Shown: piece by piece, positions 1 to 6,247 of the stretch | How the letters are laid out: every line of letters starts with the position of its first letter | How positions within the stretch are numbered: the first letter of the stretch is position 1 | From: Nitrososphaerota archaeon | GTDB lineage: Archaea; Thermoproteota; Nitrososphaeria; Nitrososphaerales; Gagatemarchaeaceae | Direction of reading: 5' to 3' | Length of the DNA: 10,290 nucleotides | NCBI GenBank assembly: GCA_003135575.1 | Contig: PLCG01000101.1 | Coordinates: 13,521 to 23,810, forward strand | Notes under the pieces: model-generated | The model's input: only the letters and a program-made list of their open reading frames with translations | What the model was told of the DNA's origin: nothing | The model's database searches: none | Program-made: the position numbers and the translations under genes

Positions 1-211
1 GGCAGGCATCAGCAAGATGTTCGTCGAGGGCTCGAGGAAGCAGTTCGAGATGGCAAAGGAGCTCCTCGAGGCCAGGAGCAACTCGATGTCCAGAAACGAC
101 ATGGACTTTATGCTACGCGAATACTCGGTCAACCTCGAAAGGCAGCTGGACTGGACCCAAGGGCAGCTCAGAGGTCTCAGACCCAAGCCCTCATCACCCA
201 GACTTCGCTAG
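1..211 (+). CDS. C-terminal part of an unrecognised helical protein (5' end outside the window)
   Basis: The reading frame is open from base 2 and ends at TAG 209-211, giving about 69 residues of a protein whose start is upstream of the window. An internal ATG at 17 is probably not the start, because the frame continues unbroken to the window edge. The fragment is rich in Glu, Arg, Lys, Leu and Gln, with helix-like stretches (around MAKELLEARS and NLERQLDWTQGQL) and no membrane segment; it ends in a short Pro/Ser/Arg-rich tail. I do not recognise the family. It lies 13 bp upstream of an ABC exporter on the same strand, so it is probably cotranscribed with it. Genes in this position are often small transcriptional regulators (for example PadR-type, which have a helical C-terminal domain), but nothing visible here proves that. 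Confidence 0.55.
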   Translation, partial: AGISKMFVEGSRKQFEMAKELLEARSNSMSRNDMDFMLREYSVNLERQLDWTQGQLRGLRPKPSSPRLR

Positions 212-224
212 AGGGGCGTCGAGC

Positions 225-1259
225 ATGATGGCCGAACTGGGAAGGCAAGGCGGCGAAGGCGCGGACGTCATAGTCAAGGTCGACGGGATATCGAAGAGCT
301 TCGGCCAGATCAAGGCCGTCGACAACGTGAGCTTCGAGATCAAACAGGGCGAGGTCTTCGGGTTCCTGGGACCTAACGGCGCCGGAAAGAGCACGACGAT
401 CAACATCCTCACAACGATGATGAGGCCGACCTCGGGCAAAGCCACAGTGTGCGGGTTCGACGTGCTCTCGCACGCCACGGACGTCAGGAGGAACGTGGGC
501 GTCGTGCCGCAGGAGTACACCGCCGACGAGGACATGACAGGGTACCAGAACATCCTCCTCTGTGCAGACCTCTACGGCCTCCCGCGGAGCGATTCCAAGC
601 CACACGCGGAGGAGCTCCTGAAGCTCGTCGAAATCCAGGACGCGGCCAACCGAAAGGTCAAGACTTTCTCGGGAGGGATGCGCCGGCGGCTGGAGCTCGC
701 GTGCGGCCTCGTCAACTACCCGAAGCTCCTCTTCCTCGACGAGCCCACGCTCGGGCTCGACGTCCAGACGAGGGCTGCCGTGTGGAAGTACATCAGGACG
801 CTGAAGGAGCAGTTCAAGATGACCCTCTTCCTAACGACCCACTACCTCGAGGAGGCAGACTCGCTATGCGACAGGATCGCGATAATCGACCACGGGCGCA
901 TCATCAAGGTCGGCTCGCCCGAGCAGCTGAAGGCCAGCGTCGGCGGTGACATCATCGTCGTCGGCGTGAGGGAGGCGGAGCCCGACATCTCGTCGGAGAT
1001 CATGAAGCTCCCTCTCGTGAAGGAGGTGAAGAAGAAGGGGGCGGAATACAGGATAAAGGCGGAGATGGGCGAAGAGGCCTCGCCGGAGATAATGGACCTC
1101 GTCCGGTCAAAGGGGCTGCACGTCACCAAGATTTCGCTGACCAAGCCGACTCTCGACGAGGCATACCTTGAGCTCACGGGGCGCAACCTGAGAGAGGAGG
1201 AGGGCAACCGCATGCAGAACTTGTCGCAGCGTATCACCATGAACAGGGCGAGGTCGTGA
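225..1259 (+). CDS. ABC transporter ATP-binding protein, DrrA/daunorubicin-resistance type
   Basis: This is the nucleotide-binding subunit of an ABC-2 exporter; it hydrolyses ATP at the inner face of the membrane to drive the permease encoded next. At 344 aa it has the full motif set: Walker A GPNGAGKST (residues 49-57), Q-loop Gln96 in VVPQ, signature FSGGM (148-152), Walker B LLFLDEP (168-174) followed by the D-loop LGLD, and switch His206 in TTH. After the ATPase core (about 16-232) comes the C-terminal domain typical of the DrrA family, with the motif KPTLDEAYLELTGR (307-320). About 24 polar residues follow that motif, an unusual extra tail. The ATG at 225 is preceded by GAGGG at 211-215, an acceptable Shine-Dalgarno-like site; the next codon is also ATG. 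The stop overlaps the permease gene region, so the two are translated together. The substrate (drug, lipid or glycan) cannot be told from sequence. Confidence 0.93.
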   Translation: MMAELGRQGGEGADVIVKVDGISKSFGQIKAVDNVSFEIKQGEVFGFLGPNGAGKSTTINILTTMMRPTSGKATVCGFDVLSHATDVRRNVGVVPQEYTADEDMTGYQNILLCADLYGLPRSDSKPHAEELLKLVEIQDAANRKVKTFSGGMRRRLELACGLVNYPKLLFLDEPTLGLDVQTRAAVWKYIRTLKEQFKMTLFLTTHYLEEADSLCDRIAIIDHGRIIKVGSPEQLKASVGGDIIVVGVREAEPDISSEIMKLPLVKEVKKKGAEYRIKAEMGEEASPEIMDLVRSKGLHVTKISLTKPTLDEAYLELTGRNLREEEGNRMQNLSQRITMNRARS

Positions 1260-1261
1260 AG

Positions 1262-2182
1262 ATGACGGAAAAGATTCGGTCGTCCACCCTCGACGAGCCA
1301 AAACCACTGGCGCCGAACCAGGCGTCCGCGCCAACCTGGCCTGCGTCTGCGCAGAAGGCGAACACAGGCCCGCTCCATGGTCTCTGGGCACTGACCCAGA
1401 GGGACCTCAGAAAGTGGTACGGCAACCCCATCCAGCTCTTCATCTCGCTGATCCAGCCCGTGATCTGGCTGGGGGTCTTCGGCAAGGCGCTAAACTTCGG
1501 CTCGTTCATCGCCCAGTCCGGCGCGCCTGCGAGCGTCACCAACGGGATCATGCTGAGCACCTTCGGGACGACGAGCTACTTCTCCTATCTCGCGTGCGGG
1601 CAGCTCGCCTTCGTGGTGCTCTTCACTTCGGCGTTCAGCGGGATGTCAGTGGTCTTCGACCGGAGGTTCGGCTTCATGAACAAGGCGCTGAGCACTCCCG
1701 TGGGCCGCGGGACGATAGTGATGGCCAAGGTCTTCCAGAGCGTCGCGAGGTCCACCATCCAAGCGGCGATGGTGCTCATCATCGCGGTGGCCTTGGGCAT
1801 GGACATCGGCAGCTTCACGGTCTTGGGGGTCGCCGCTGCATTCGGCGTGGTCTTCCTGATGGCGACGGGGCTCTCGGCACTCTACGTCATGCTCGCCCTG
1901 CGGTCGAGCGACTGGCAGACACAGATGGCCCTCATCAACCTCCTGAACCTGCCGCTGCTCTTCGCGAGCAACGCCATTCTCCCGGTGAAGCTGATGCCCA
2001 CCTGGCTGCAGTATGTCGTGAAAGTGAACCCTGTTAGCTACTCGACCGACGCGATAAGACAGCTGCTGATAGGAGCAGTAGGGACCAACTCCATTGCGGT
2101 GGACGTCGGGGTTGTGCTGGGGTTCGCGGTCATCCTCTCGACAGCCGGAATCGTCTTGTCGTGGCGGCTGCTGAGCAAGTAA
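1262..2182 (+). CDS. ABC-2 type permease, DrrB-like
   Basis: This is the membrane subunit partnering the upstream ATPase in an exporter. It is about 306 aa: a Pro/Ala-rich, poorly conserved cytoplasmic N-terminus of about 45 residues, then roughly six hydrophobic segments (approximately residues 58-76, 108-128, 166-182, 186-212, 224-244 and 283-303, counted from the GTG at 1256). Two ABC-2 hallmarks are visible: the cytoplasmic coupling stretch FDRRFGFMNKALSTPVGR (134-151) and NPVSYSTDAIR (258-268) before the last membrane span. Two starts are possible. GTG 1256 overlaps the ATPase stop as GTGA. ATG 1262 has GAGGT at 1250-1254 ending 7 nt upstream, better Shine-Dalgarno spacing, so I prefer it; the difference is two residues. 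The gene ends 14 bp from the convergent coiled-coil gene with no obvious terminator. Confidence 0.9.
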   Translation: MTEKIRSSTLDEPKPLAPNQASAPTWPASAQKANTGPLHGLWALTQRDLRKWYGNPIQLFISLIQPVIWLGVFGKALNFGSFIAQSGAPASVTNGIMLSTFGTTSYFSYLACGQLAFVVLFTSAFSGMSVVFDRRFGFMNKALSTPVGRGTIVMAKVFQSVARSTIQAAMVLIIAVALGMDIGSFTVLGVAAAFGVVFLMATGLSALYVMLALRSSDWQTQMALINLLNLPLLFASNAILPVKLMPTWLQYVVKVNPVSYSTDAIRQLLIGAVGTNSIAVDVGVVLGFAVILSTAGIVLSWRLLSK

Positions 2183-2196
2183 CCAGGGTACTGCGT

Positions 2197-2505
2197 TTAG
2201 GATTCCCTTAGGCTCTTCTCGAGGCTTTTGAGGGTCTCTTCCAGCCCCATCAGCCTCTTCTCGAGGGTGTTCATCTTCAAGGAGACGTCGCTGCGCATCG
2301 TGCTGAACTCGCCCCTCATGGAGCTCAGCTCGCTCTTCACCGTGGCGTGCTTCGCCGCATGGTCCTGCATGGACGAGTCGAACTTTGTGTTGGCCTCCCC
2401 CCTGTTGTTCCTGATCTGTTCCCCGACCTTCTTTATCTCGGCGTGCATCTCGGAGAGCTGGGCTTCTAGTTTGTCAAGGGCAGTCTGTAGCTTTGGCAGC
2501 GACAC
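2197..2505 (-). CDS. Small coiled-coil protein of unknown function
   Basis: The 102-residue protein is almost entirely predicted coiled coil. Leu/Met/Ile recur at heptad spacing in two blocks (about residues 4-33 and 58-100), separated by a polar Asn/His/Ser-rich stretch (34-55). It is highly charged, has no Cys, and shows no signal peptide, membrane segment or enzymatic motif. I do not recognise a family. The start is GTG at 2505: a TATA-like box at 2527-2537 is centred 27 nt upstream, so transcription should begin at or next to the GTG, giving a leaderless mRNA. An ATG at 2508-2510 is out of frame. Having its own well-placed promoter and a sustained heptad pattern argue that this is a real gene. 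It might be an oligomerising adaptor or scaffold, but that is only inference from shape. Confidence 0.7.
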   Translation of the reverse strand: MSLPKLQTALDKLEAQLSEMHAEIKKVGEQIRNNRGEANTKFDSSMQDHAAKHATVKSELSSMRGEFSTMRSDVSLKMNTLEKRLMGLEETLKSLEKSLRES

Positions 2506-2526
2506 GCCATTCGGCGTCGGAGATTT

Positions 2527-2537
2527 GATTATTAAAT
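2527..2537 (-). promoter_or_regulatory. TATA-like box of the coiled-coil gene
   Basis: On the minus strand this reads ATTTAATAATC, an AT-rich island in GC-rich sequence, centred about 27 nt upstream of the GTG at 2505. The spacing is what archaeal TBP/TFB promoters show for leaderless genes, and it decides the GTG start. Confidence 0.6.
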
Positions 2538-2562
2538 GCTCTCGGTGAGTGAAAAGTCCCCG

Positions 2563-2931
2563 CTATTCCTCGAAGACCTCGATCTCGACCTTCTTCATCA
2601 CGAACGGGGTGATCTTCCCCTTGAAGGTGGTCGCCTTCACGTGGGCGTCGTCGATGAAGTGGTACTCGGTATAGGGGGGCAGCTTCCTCGGCTTGTTCAT
2701 GATGAGCTGATGGAAGAGGACGCCGTGCTCCTTGAGCCACTCGCGCGTGACCTTCTCGTGCTCGGTCGTCCTGGCCGTGAAGAAGCAGATGTAGTGCCCC
2801 TCGTCGTACCACTTGTTGGTCTCCTTGATCACATCCAGGTAAGGCTTCGCGACCCTCATCCTCTCTATGCCGTCCTCGTTCCTGATGTGCTCGCTGATGG
2901 TCCCGTCTATGTCGATGATGAAGATCTTCAA
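2563..2931 (-). CDS. Capless HAD-superfamily phosphatase
   Basis: This is a 122-aa haloacid-dehalogenase-fold protein, likely a phosphomonoesterase. The HAD motifs are in order: motif I DIDGT (residues 7-11; nucleophile Asp7, general acid/base Asp9), motif II FFTAR (50-54; Thr52), a motif III lysine probably Lys80 or Lys83, and motif IV FIDD (92-95; Asp94 and Asp95 for Mg2+). There is no room for a cap domain, so it is a C0-type enzyme, resembling the small phosphatases found in polysaccharide-precursor or polynucleotide-phosphatase groups. The substrate is unknown. It lies 86 bp downstream of the aldolase gene on the same strand but has its own TATA-like box, so a sugar-phosphate substrate is possible but not shown. 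The ATG at 2931 gives a start two residues before the first beta strand, as expected. Confidence 0.85.
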   Translation of the reverse strand: MKIFIIDIDGTISEHIRNEDGIERMRVAKPYLDVIKETNKWYDEGHYICFFTARTTEHEKVTREWLKEHGVLFHQLIMNKPRKLPPYTEYHFIDDAHVKATTFKGKITPFVMKKVEIEVFEE

Positions 2932-2963
2932 GCGCGTGCCTTTGGTCTCCTGCGGGGCAGACC

Positions 2964-2973
2964 CTCTTTATCC
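2964..2973 (-). promoter_or_regulatory. TATA-like box of the HAD phosphatase gene
   Basis: The minus strand reads GGATAAAGAG, centred about 38 nt upstream of the ATG at 2931. This predicts a leader of roughly 10-12 nt. It suggests the phosphatase is transcribed independently of the aldolase gene upstream. Confidence 0.45.
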
Positions 2974-3017
2974 TTTCGCGCGGCTGATCATCGCAGGACG
3001 GGGAAGCGCGCCCGCGT

Positions 3018-3809
3018 CTACCGTGATATGGACGACGTCAGCGTCGGGATCGGCTGGGTCTCGAAGATGACCTTCCTCAACAGCTCCGACATCCTGAGCG
3101 GGTCGGCATGCTGCCAGACGTTCCTGCCCACGGCGAGCCCTGCTCCCCCCGCCTCCATCACGCCGCGCACCTGCGAGAGGAACGCCTCGTCGGTGGGGGT
3201 CTTAGGGCCGCCTGACATGACGACCTTCGCCCTGCCCGCCGACTTCACGGCCCACGCGAACGACTTCGCGTCGCCGCTGTACTTTATCTTCACGATGTCC
3301 GCCCCGAACTCCATCCCCGCTCGCGCGGCGTACGCGACGATGTCGGGGTTCGTGTCGACCGGCACTCCGGTGCCCCTTGGGTAGACCCAGCAGATCGCGC
3401 CCATGCCCCTCTCGTGGGCCTCCTCCTGGATGTGACCCCACTCCCTGACCATCTCGGCCTCGTGGCCGCTCCCGAGGAAGATCGTGTACCCAACGCCCTT
3501 CGCTCCCAGCGACTCGGCGTACTTCACAGAGCAGTGCTGCCTCGAAAGAGGCTCGGCCTTTACGAGGGCGCTCTTCCCGTTGAGCTTCAGGATGAGCGGG
3601 GTCTTGCCGTCATAGTATCTCTCGGCCGTCCCCTTTTGGAGCGCGAGAGCGGTGTAACCTCCCTTGTTAGCGACATCCACGATGAACGCCGGGTCTACGT
3701 TCCGGTCGTTGAAGTCCTCTGTCGGTCCGTGCTCCAAACCCTGGTCGTAGGCCAGGATCATGCACCGTCCGTTCTTCAGGAAGGGGGCGGCGTAGTCTTT
3801 GCTATTCAT
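3018..3809 (-). CDS. Class I fructose-bisphosphate aldolase, archaeal DhnA/FbaB type
   Basis: Reversibly cleaves fructose 1,6-bisphosphate into dihydroxyacetone phosphate and glyceraldehyde 3-phosphate through a Schiff base. The 263-aa protein is a single TIM-barrel domain of normal family length. Visible hallmarks are AYDQGLEHGP (20-29; family consensus has DHG, with the conserved Asp at 22), WVYPRG (141-146; Tyr143 is the likely acid/base residue), VKIKYSGD (173-180; the Schiff-base lysine is Lys174 or, more likely, Lys176) and the phosphate-binding SGGPKT (199-204) and AVGRNVWQ (226-233). It diverges from the PFK gene across a 94-bp intergenic region. A TATA-like box centred about 31 nt upstream of ATG 3809 predicts a leader of only about 4 nt. 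Some archaea have a bifunctional aldolase/FBP phosphatase; this sequence is the ordinary, shorter aldolase family and not that enzyme. Confidence 0.92.
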   Translation of the reverse strand: MNSKDYAAPFLKNGRCMILAYDQGLEHGPTEDFNDRNVDPAFIVDVANKGGYTALALQKGTAERYYDGKTPLILKLNGKSALVKAEPLSRQHCSVKYAESLGAKGVGYTIFLGSGHEAEMVREWGHIQEEAHERGMGAICWVYPRGTGVPVDTNPDIVAYAARAGMEFGADIVKIKYSGDAKSFAWAVKSAGRAKVVMSGGPKTPTDEAFLSQVRGVMEAGGAGLAVGRNVWQHADPLRMSELLRKVIFETQPIPTLTSSISR

Positions 3810-3836
3810 GTTGTCTTCAGCGGGTCAGGCCAGGGC

Positions 3837-3850
3837 ATATAAAATTTAAG
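3837..3850 (-). promoter_or_regulatory. BRE/TATA element of the aldolase gene
   Basis: On the minus strand it reads CTTAAATTTTATAT, a strong archaeal TATA box with an AT-rich upstream element. The core (3837-3844) is centred about 31 nt upstream of ATG 3809. It sits back to back with the PFK promoter, so the two genes could share a regulator. Confidence 0.7.
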
Positions 3851-3864
3851 TGAATTGCCCCAAC

Positions 3865-3874
3865 GATTATATTT
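3865..3874 (+). promoter_or_regulatory. TATA box of the phosphofructokinase gene
   Basis: The sequence GATTATATTT is centred about 34 nt upstream of ATG 3904, predicting transcription from about 3896. That places the in-frame GTG at 3850 upstream of the transcript, so ATG 3904 must be the translation start. Confidence 0.7.
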
Positions 3875-3903
3875 GGACCTCCTCTCCCGTCGGCCCAGTA
3901 ACA

Positions 3904-4929
3904 ATGAAGATAGGCGTCTTGACAGGAGGCGGGGACTGCGCTGGGCTCAACGCGACCATCCGCGGGCTCGTGGCCCGCTCTGAGGAGTACGGCTTCGAGG
4001 TCCTTGGCATCGAGCGGGGGTGGAAGGGGCTCATAGAGCCGGCGGGGAAGAAGATCACCTACGAGATGGTCGACGAGCTCGTCGGGGTGGGGGGGACATT
4101 CATACTCACCTCGAGGACCAACCCGTTCAAGATGGACGGAGGCCCTGAGAAGGTCGTCAAGAGCATAAAGAAGCTAGGGCTGGACGCCCTCGTCGCGATA
4201 GGCGGGAACGACACGCTCGGCGTCGCCCACAAGCTCTCGCAGATGGGGATCAAGGTCGTGGGGGTGCCCAAGACCATGGACAACGACCTCTCCAGCACGG
4301 ACTTTACCTTCGGCTTCGACTCCGCGGTGAACGTGGCGGTCGAGTGCATCGACAGGGTCAAGACGACAGGCATGTCCCACGAGAGGGTCATCGTCGTCGA
4401 GGTCATGGGCAGGGACGCGGGATGGGTCGCTGCCTACGCTGGGATCGCCTCGGGCGCCCATGTCGTCCTGCTGCCAGAGAAGCCCTTCGACATCGCGAAG
4501 GTCTGCCGGACCATAACCAAGAGGTGGGATGCGGGGAAGAAGTTCTCCTTGGTCGTCGTCGCGGAGGGCGCGAAGGCGAAGGGCACGAAAGTGACGAAGG
4601 GCGCCGCGGTCGACGCCTTCGGCAACCCGATTCTCGGAGGGATAGGCCAGTTCATCGCGAAGGAGGTCGAAAAGAGGACAGGATTGGAGACGCGTGAAGT
4701 GGTCCTGGGTCACATAATCCGGGGAGGAGCGCCCAGCGCCTACGACAGGGTCCTTGCTACGAGATTCGGCGTGGCCGCTGCGGACATGGTCAAGAACGGC
4801 AACTTCGGCATGATGGTCGCCCTCAAGGGGAACAAGGTCGTCCCTGTCAAGATCGGGGGAGCCCTCGCCCAGAAGCTCGTCGACACCAACCTCTACTCGA
4901 TAGCGAACTCGTTCTCGGGTGTAAGCTAG
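3904..4929 (+). CDS. 6-phosphofructokinase (PfkA family), probably pyrophosphate-dependent
   Basis: Phosphorylates fructose 6-phosphate to fructose 1,6-bisphosphate. The 341-aa protein has the PFK-A fold motifs: N-terminal GVLTGGGDCAGLN (4-16), GGNDT (100-104), PKTMDND (122-128, catalytic Asp126), VMGRDAGW (167-174) and LGHIIRGGAPSAYDR (268-282) for sugar-phosphate binding. Phosphoryl-donor choice in this family is associated with two positions. ATP enzymes such as E. coli have Gly in GGDGS and Gly in PGTIDND; PPi enzymes have Asp and Lys. Here these are Asp103 and Lys123, the PPi pattern, so reversible PPi-dependent activity is inferred. Asn102 replaces the usual Asp/Glu near the metal, which is odd. 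ATG 3904 is chosen because homologues begin there and the TATA box precludes GTG 3850. It ends 9 bp from the convergent glutamate dehydrogenase gene. Confidence 0.9.
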   Translation: MKIGVLTGGGDCAGLNATIRGLVARSEEYGFEVLGIERGWKGLIEPAGKKITYEMVDELVGVGGTFILTSRTNPFKMDGGPEKVVKSIKKLGLDALVAIGGNDTLGVAHKLSQMGIKVVGVPKTMDNDLSSTDFTFGFDSAVNVAVECIDRVKTTGMSHERVIVVEVMGRDAGWVAAYAGIASGAHVVLLPEKPFDIAKVCRTITKRWDAGKKFSLVVVAEGAKAKGTKVTKGAAVDAFGNPILGGIGQFIAKEVEKRTGLETREVVLGHIIRGGAPSAYDRVLATRFGVAAADMVKNGNFGMMVALKGNKVVPVKIGGALAQKLVDTNLYSIANSFSGVS

Positions 4930-4938
4930 AAAGGACCT

Positions 4939-6192
4939 TCAGGGGAATATCCCTAGAGTCTTCACCGCGTCAGCCACCCTACCCACCCCCACGATCAGCG
5001 CTCCCGTCCTCATCGAGACCTTCCTCGTCGTGGCCTCTTCGTGCACGTGGTTGAAAGCCGAGGTCATCTTGCTCTCGAGCGTCGTGTTGACCTGCTCCTC
5101 GGTCCACCTGAGCCTCTCAAGGTCCTGGACCCACTCGAGGTAGCTGACCATGACGCCCCCGGAATTCGCAAGTATGTCCGGCACGAGCAACACCTTGTTC
5201 CTTTCGAGAATCTTGTCCGCCTCCGGAGTAGTAGGGCCGTTGGCCGCCTCGATGACCATCTTCGCCTTGACCTTCCTGGCGACCTCGGCGGTGATCACGT
5301 TCTCAAAGGCAGCCGGACACAGGACGTCGCACTCCGTCTCAAGCAGCTCTCCGTTTGTGATCTCGCGCACGCCGGGGAAGCCCACCACCGACCCCGTCTT
5401 CTCCTTGAACGCGAGGACCTTCTTCGGGTCGAGTCCCTTCTTGCTGTAGATCCCGCCCTTCGAGTCGCTGGCGGCGATCATCTTCGCGCCCACCATCTCC
5501 TCGAGGATCGTCGCGAAGTTCGACCCGACGTTACCATATCCCTGCACCGCGAATGTGGCGCCCTTCAGGAGCATCCCCTTGATCTTCCCCGCCTCTCTCG
5601 TGCAGATCGCCGCGCCTCTGCCGGTGGCGGCCTCCCTGCCGAGGGAGCCGCCCAGCGAGACCGGCTTACCGGTCACGACCGCCGGGACCATGCGCCCCTT
5701 GAACTGGCTGTAGGTGTCGAGTATCCAGGCCATGGTCTGCGCATTGGTGTAGACGTCGGGGGCGGGGATGTCCACGTCGGGCCCTATCGCGTCGCCTAGC
5801 GCCGACGTGTACCTGCGCGTCAGCCTCTCGAGCTCTCCCTGGGACATGTGCTTAGGGTCGCAAACGACCCCTCCCTTGGCTCCCCCGAACGGGATGTCGG
5901 CGATGCTGCACTTCCAGGTCATCCACGCCGCGAGCGCCTTCATCTCCTCGAGCGAGACCTCCGGGTGGTACCTGATCCCTCCCTTGTACGGCCCGCGCGC
6001 GTCGTTGTATTGCACCCTGTAGCCCTTGAAGACCCTGACCTTGCCGTTGTCCATCTTGACTGGAAATGCCACCCTTATCACCTTCTTCGGCTCGCTGAGC
6101 ATCTGGCGGATGCCATCGTCGAGCTCGAGGTGCTCCGCTGCTATCCTGAGCTGCTCTAGGGCGTTGTCGAAGGCGTCGGGCTTGTGAGACAT
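4939..6192 (-). CDS. Glutamate dehydrogenase, hexameric family
   Basis: Interconverts glutamate and 2-oxoglutarate plus ammonia using NAD(P), linking the citric-acid-cycle carbon pool to nitrogen. At 417 aa it is the standard length for archaeal and thermophilic bacterial enzymes. Motifs are GPYKGGIRYHPEV (67-79, substrate-binding Lys70), PFGGAKGG (101-108, catalytic Lys106), DIPAPDV (141-147, catalytic Asp146 by position), the Rossmann glycine loop GYGNVGS (218-224), DSKGG (243-247) after the second strand, and AANGPTTPEAD (316-326). Cofactor preference cannot be decided by eye. The frame is open upstream to 6267, but ATG 6192 is the likely start: it gives the family length, and a TATA-like box centred 29 nt upstream leaves almost no leader. 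The gene has its own promoter in the 55 bp after the TIM gene, so the two need not form an operon. Confidence 0.95.
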   Translation of the reverse strand: MSHKPDAFDNALEQLRIAAEHLELDDGIRQMLSEPKKVIRVAFPVKMDNGKVRVFKGYRVQYNDARGPYKGGIRYHPEVSLEEMKALAAWMTWKCSIADIPFGGAKGGVVCDPKHMSQGELERLTRRYTSALGDAIGPDVDIPAPDVYTNAQTMAWILDTYSQFKGRMVPAVVTGKPVSLGGSLGREAATGRGAAICTREAGKIKGMLLKGATFAVQGYGNVGSNFATILEEMVGAKMIAASDSKGGIYSKKGLDPKKVLAFKEKTGSVVGFPGVREITNGELLETECDVLCPAAFENVITAEVARKVKAKMVIEAANGPTTPEADKILERNKVLLVPDILANSGGVMVSYLEWVQDLERLRWTEEQVNTTLESKMTSAFNHVHEEATTRKVSMRTGALIVGVGRVADAVKTLGIFP

Positions 6193-6216
6193 CGGCTCGA
6201 CACGCAATCTCCGAAT

Positions 6217-6226
6217 TGTATTTACA
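6217..6226 (-). promoter_or_regulatory. TATA-like box of the glutamate dehydrogenase gene
   Basis: The minus strand reads TGTAAATACA, centred about 29 nt upstream of ATG 6192. It predicts transcription starting within a few bases of the ATG and rules out the 25-codon upstream extension of the frame. Confidence 0.6.
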
Positions 6227-6247
6227 GGTTTCCAGGAGGGCGTAGCT

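Noticed and set aside
842..1560. Minus-strand frames over the ABC ATPase and permease
   Set aside because: They are antisense to strongly supported ABC genes and show no domain signatures.
2696..2712. ATGATGA...CTGA resembling C/D-box guide RNA elements
   Set aside because: It lies within the HAD coding sequence; the boxes are only a base apart, leaving no guide region.
2536..3384. Long plus-strand frame of 282 codons opposite the HAD phosphatase and aldolase genes
   Set aside because: It overlaps two recognisable genes on the other strand, crosses their intergenic gap and has no recognisable motif. GC-rich codon bias keeps antisense frames open.
3850..3903. N-terminal extension of PFK from GTG 3850
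   Set aside because: The extension precedes the predicted transcription start, encodes no conserved residues, and family members begin at the MKIGVLTGGG position.
4939..4955. GGGAATATCCC inverted repeat at the PFK/glutamate dehydrogenase junction as a bidirectional terminator
   Set aside because: It has only a 4-bp stem with a 3-nt loop, lies inside the glutamate dehydrogenase C-terminal codons, and lacks a T-run on either strand.
5041..5799. Plus-strand frame of 252 codons inside the glutamate dehydrogenase gene
   Set aside because: Its composition is Arg/His/Leu-rich, as expected for the complement of the glutamate dehydrogenase coding sequence; no start signal or motif was seen.
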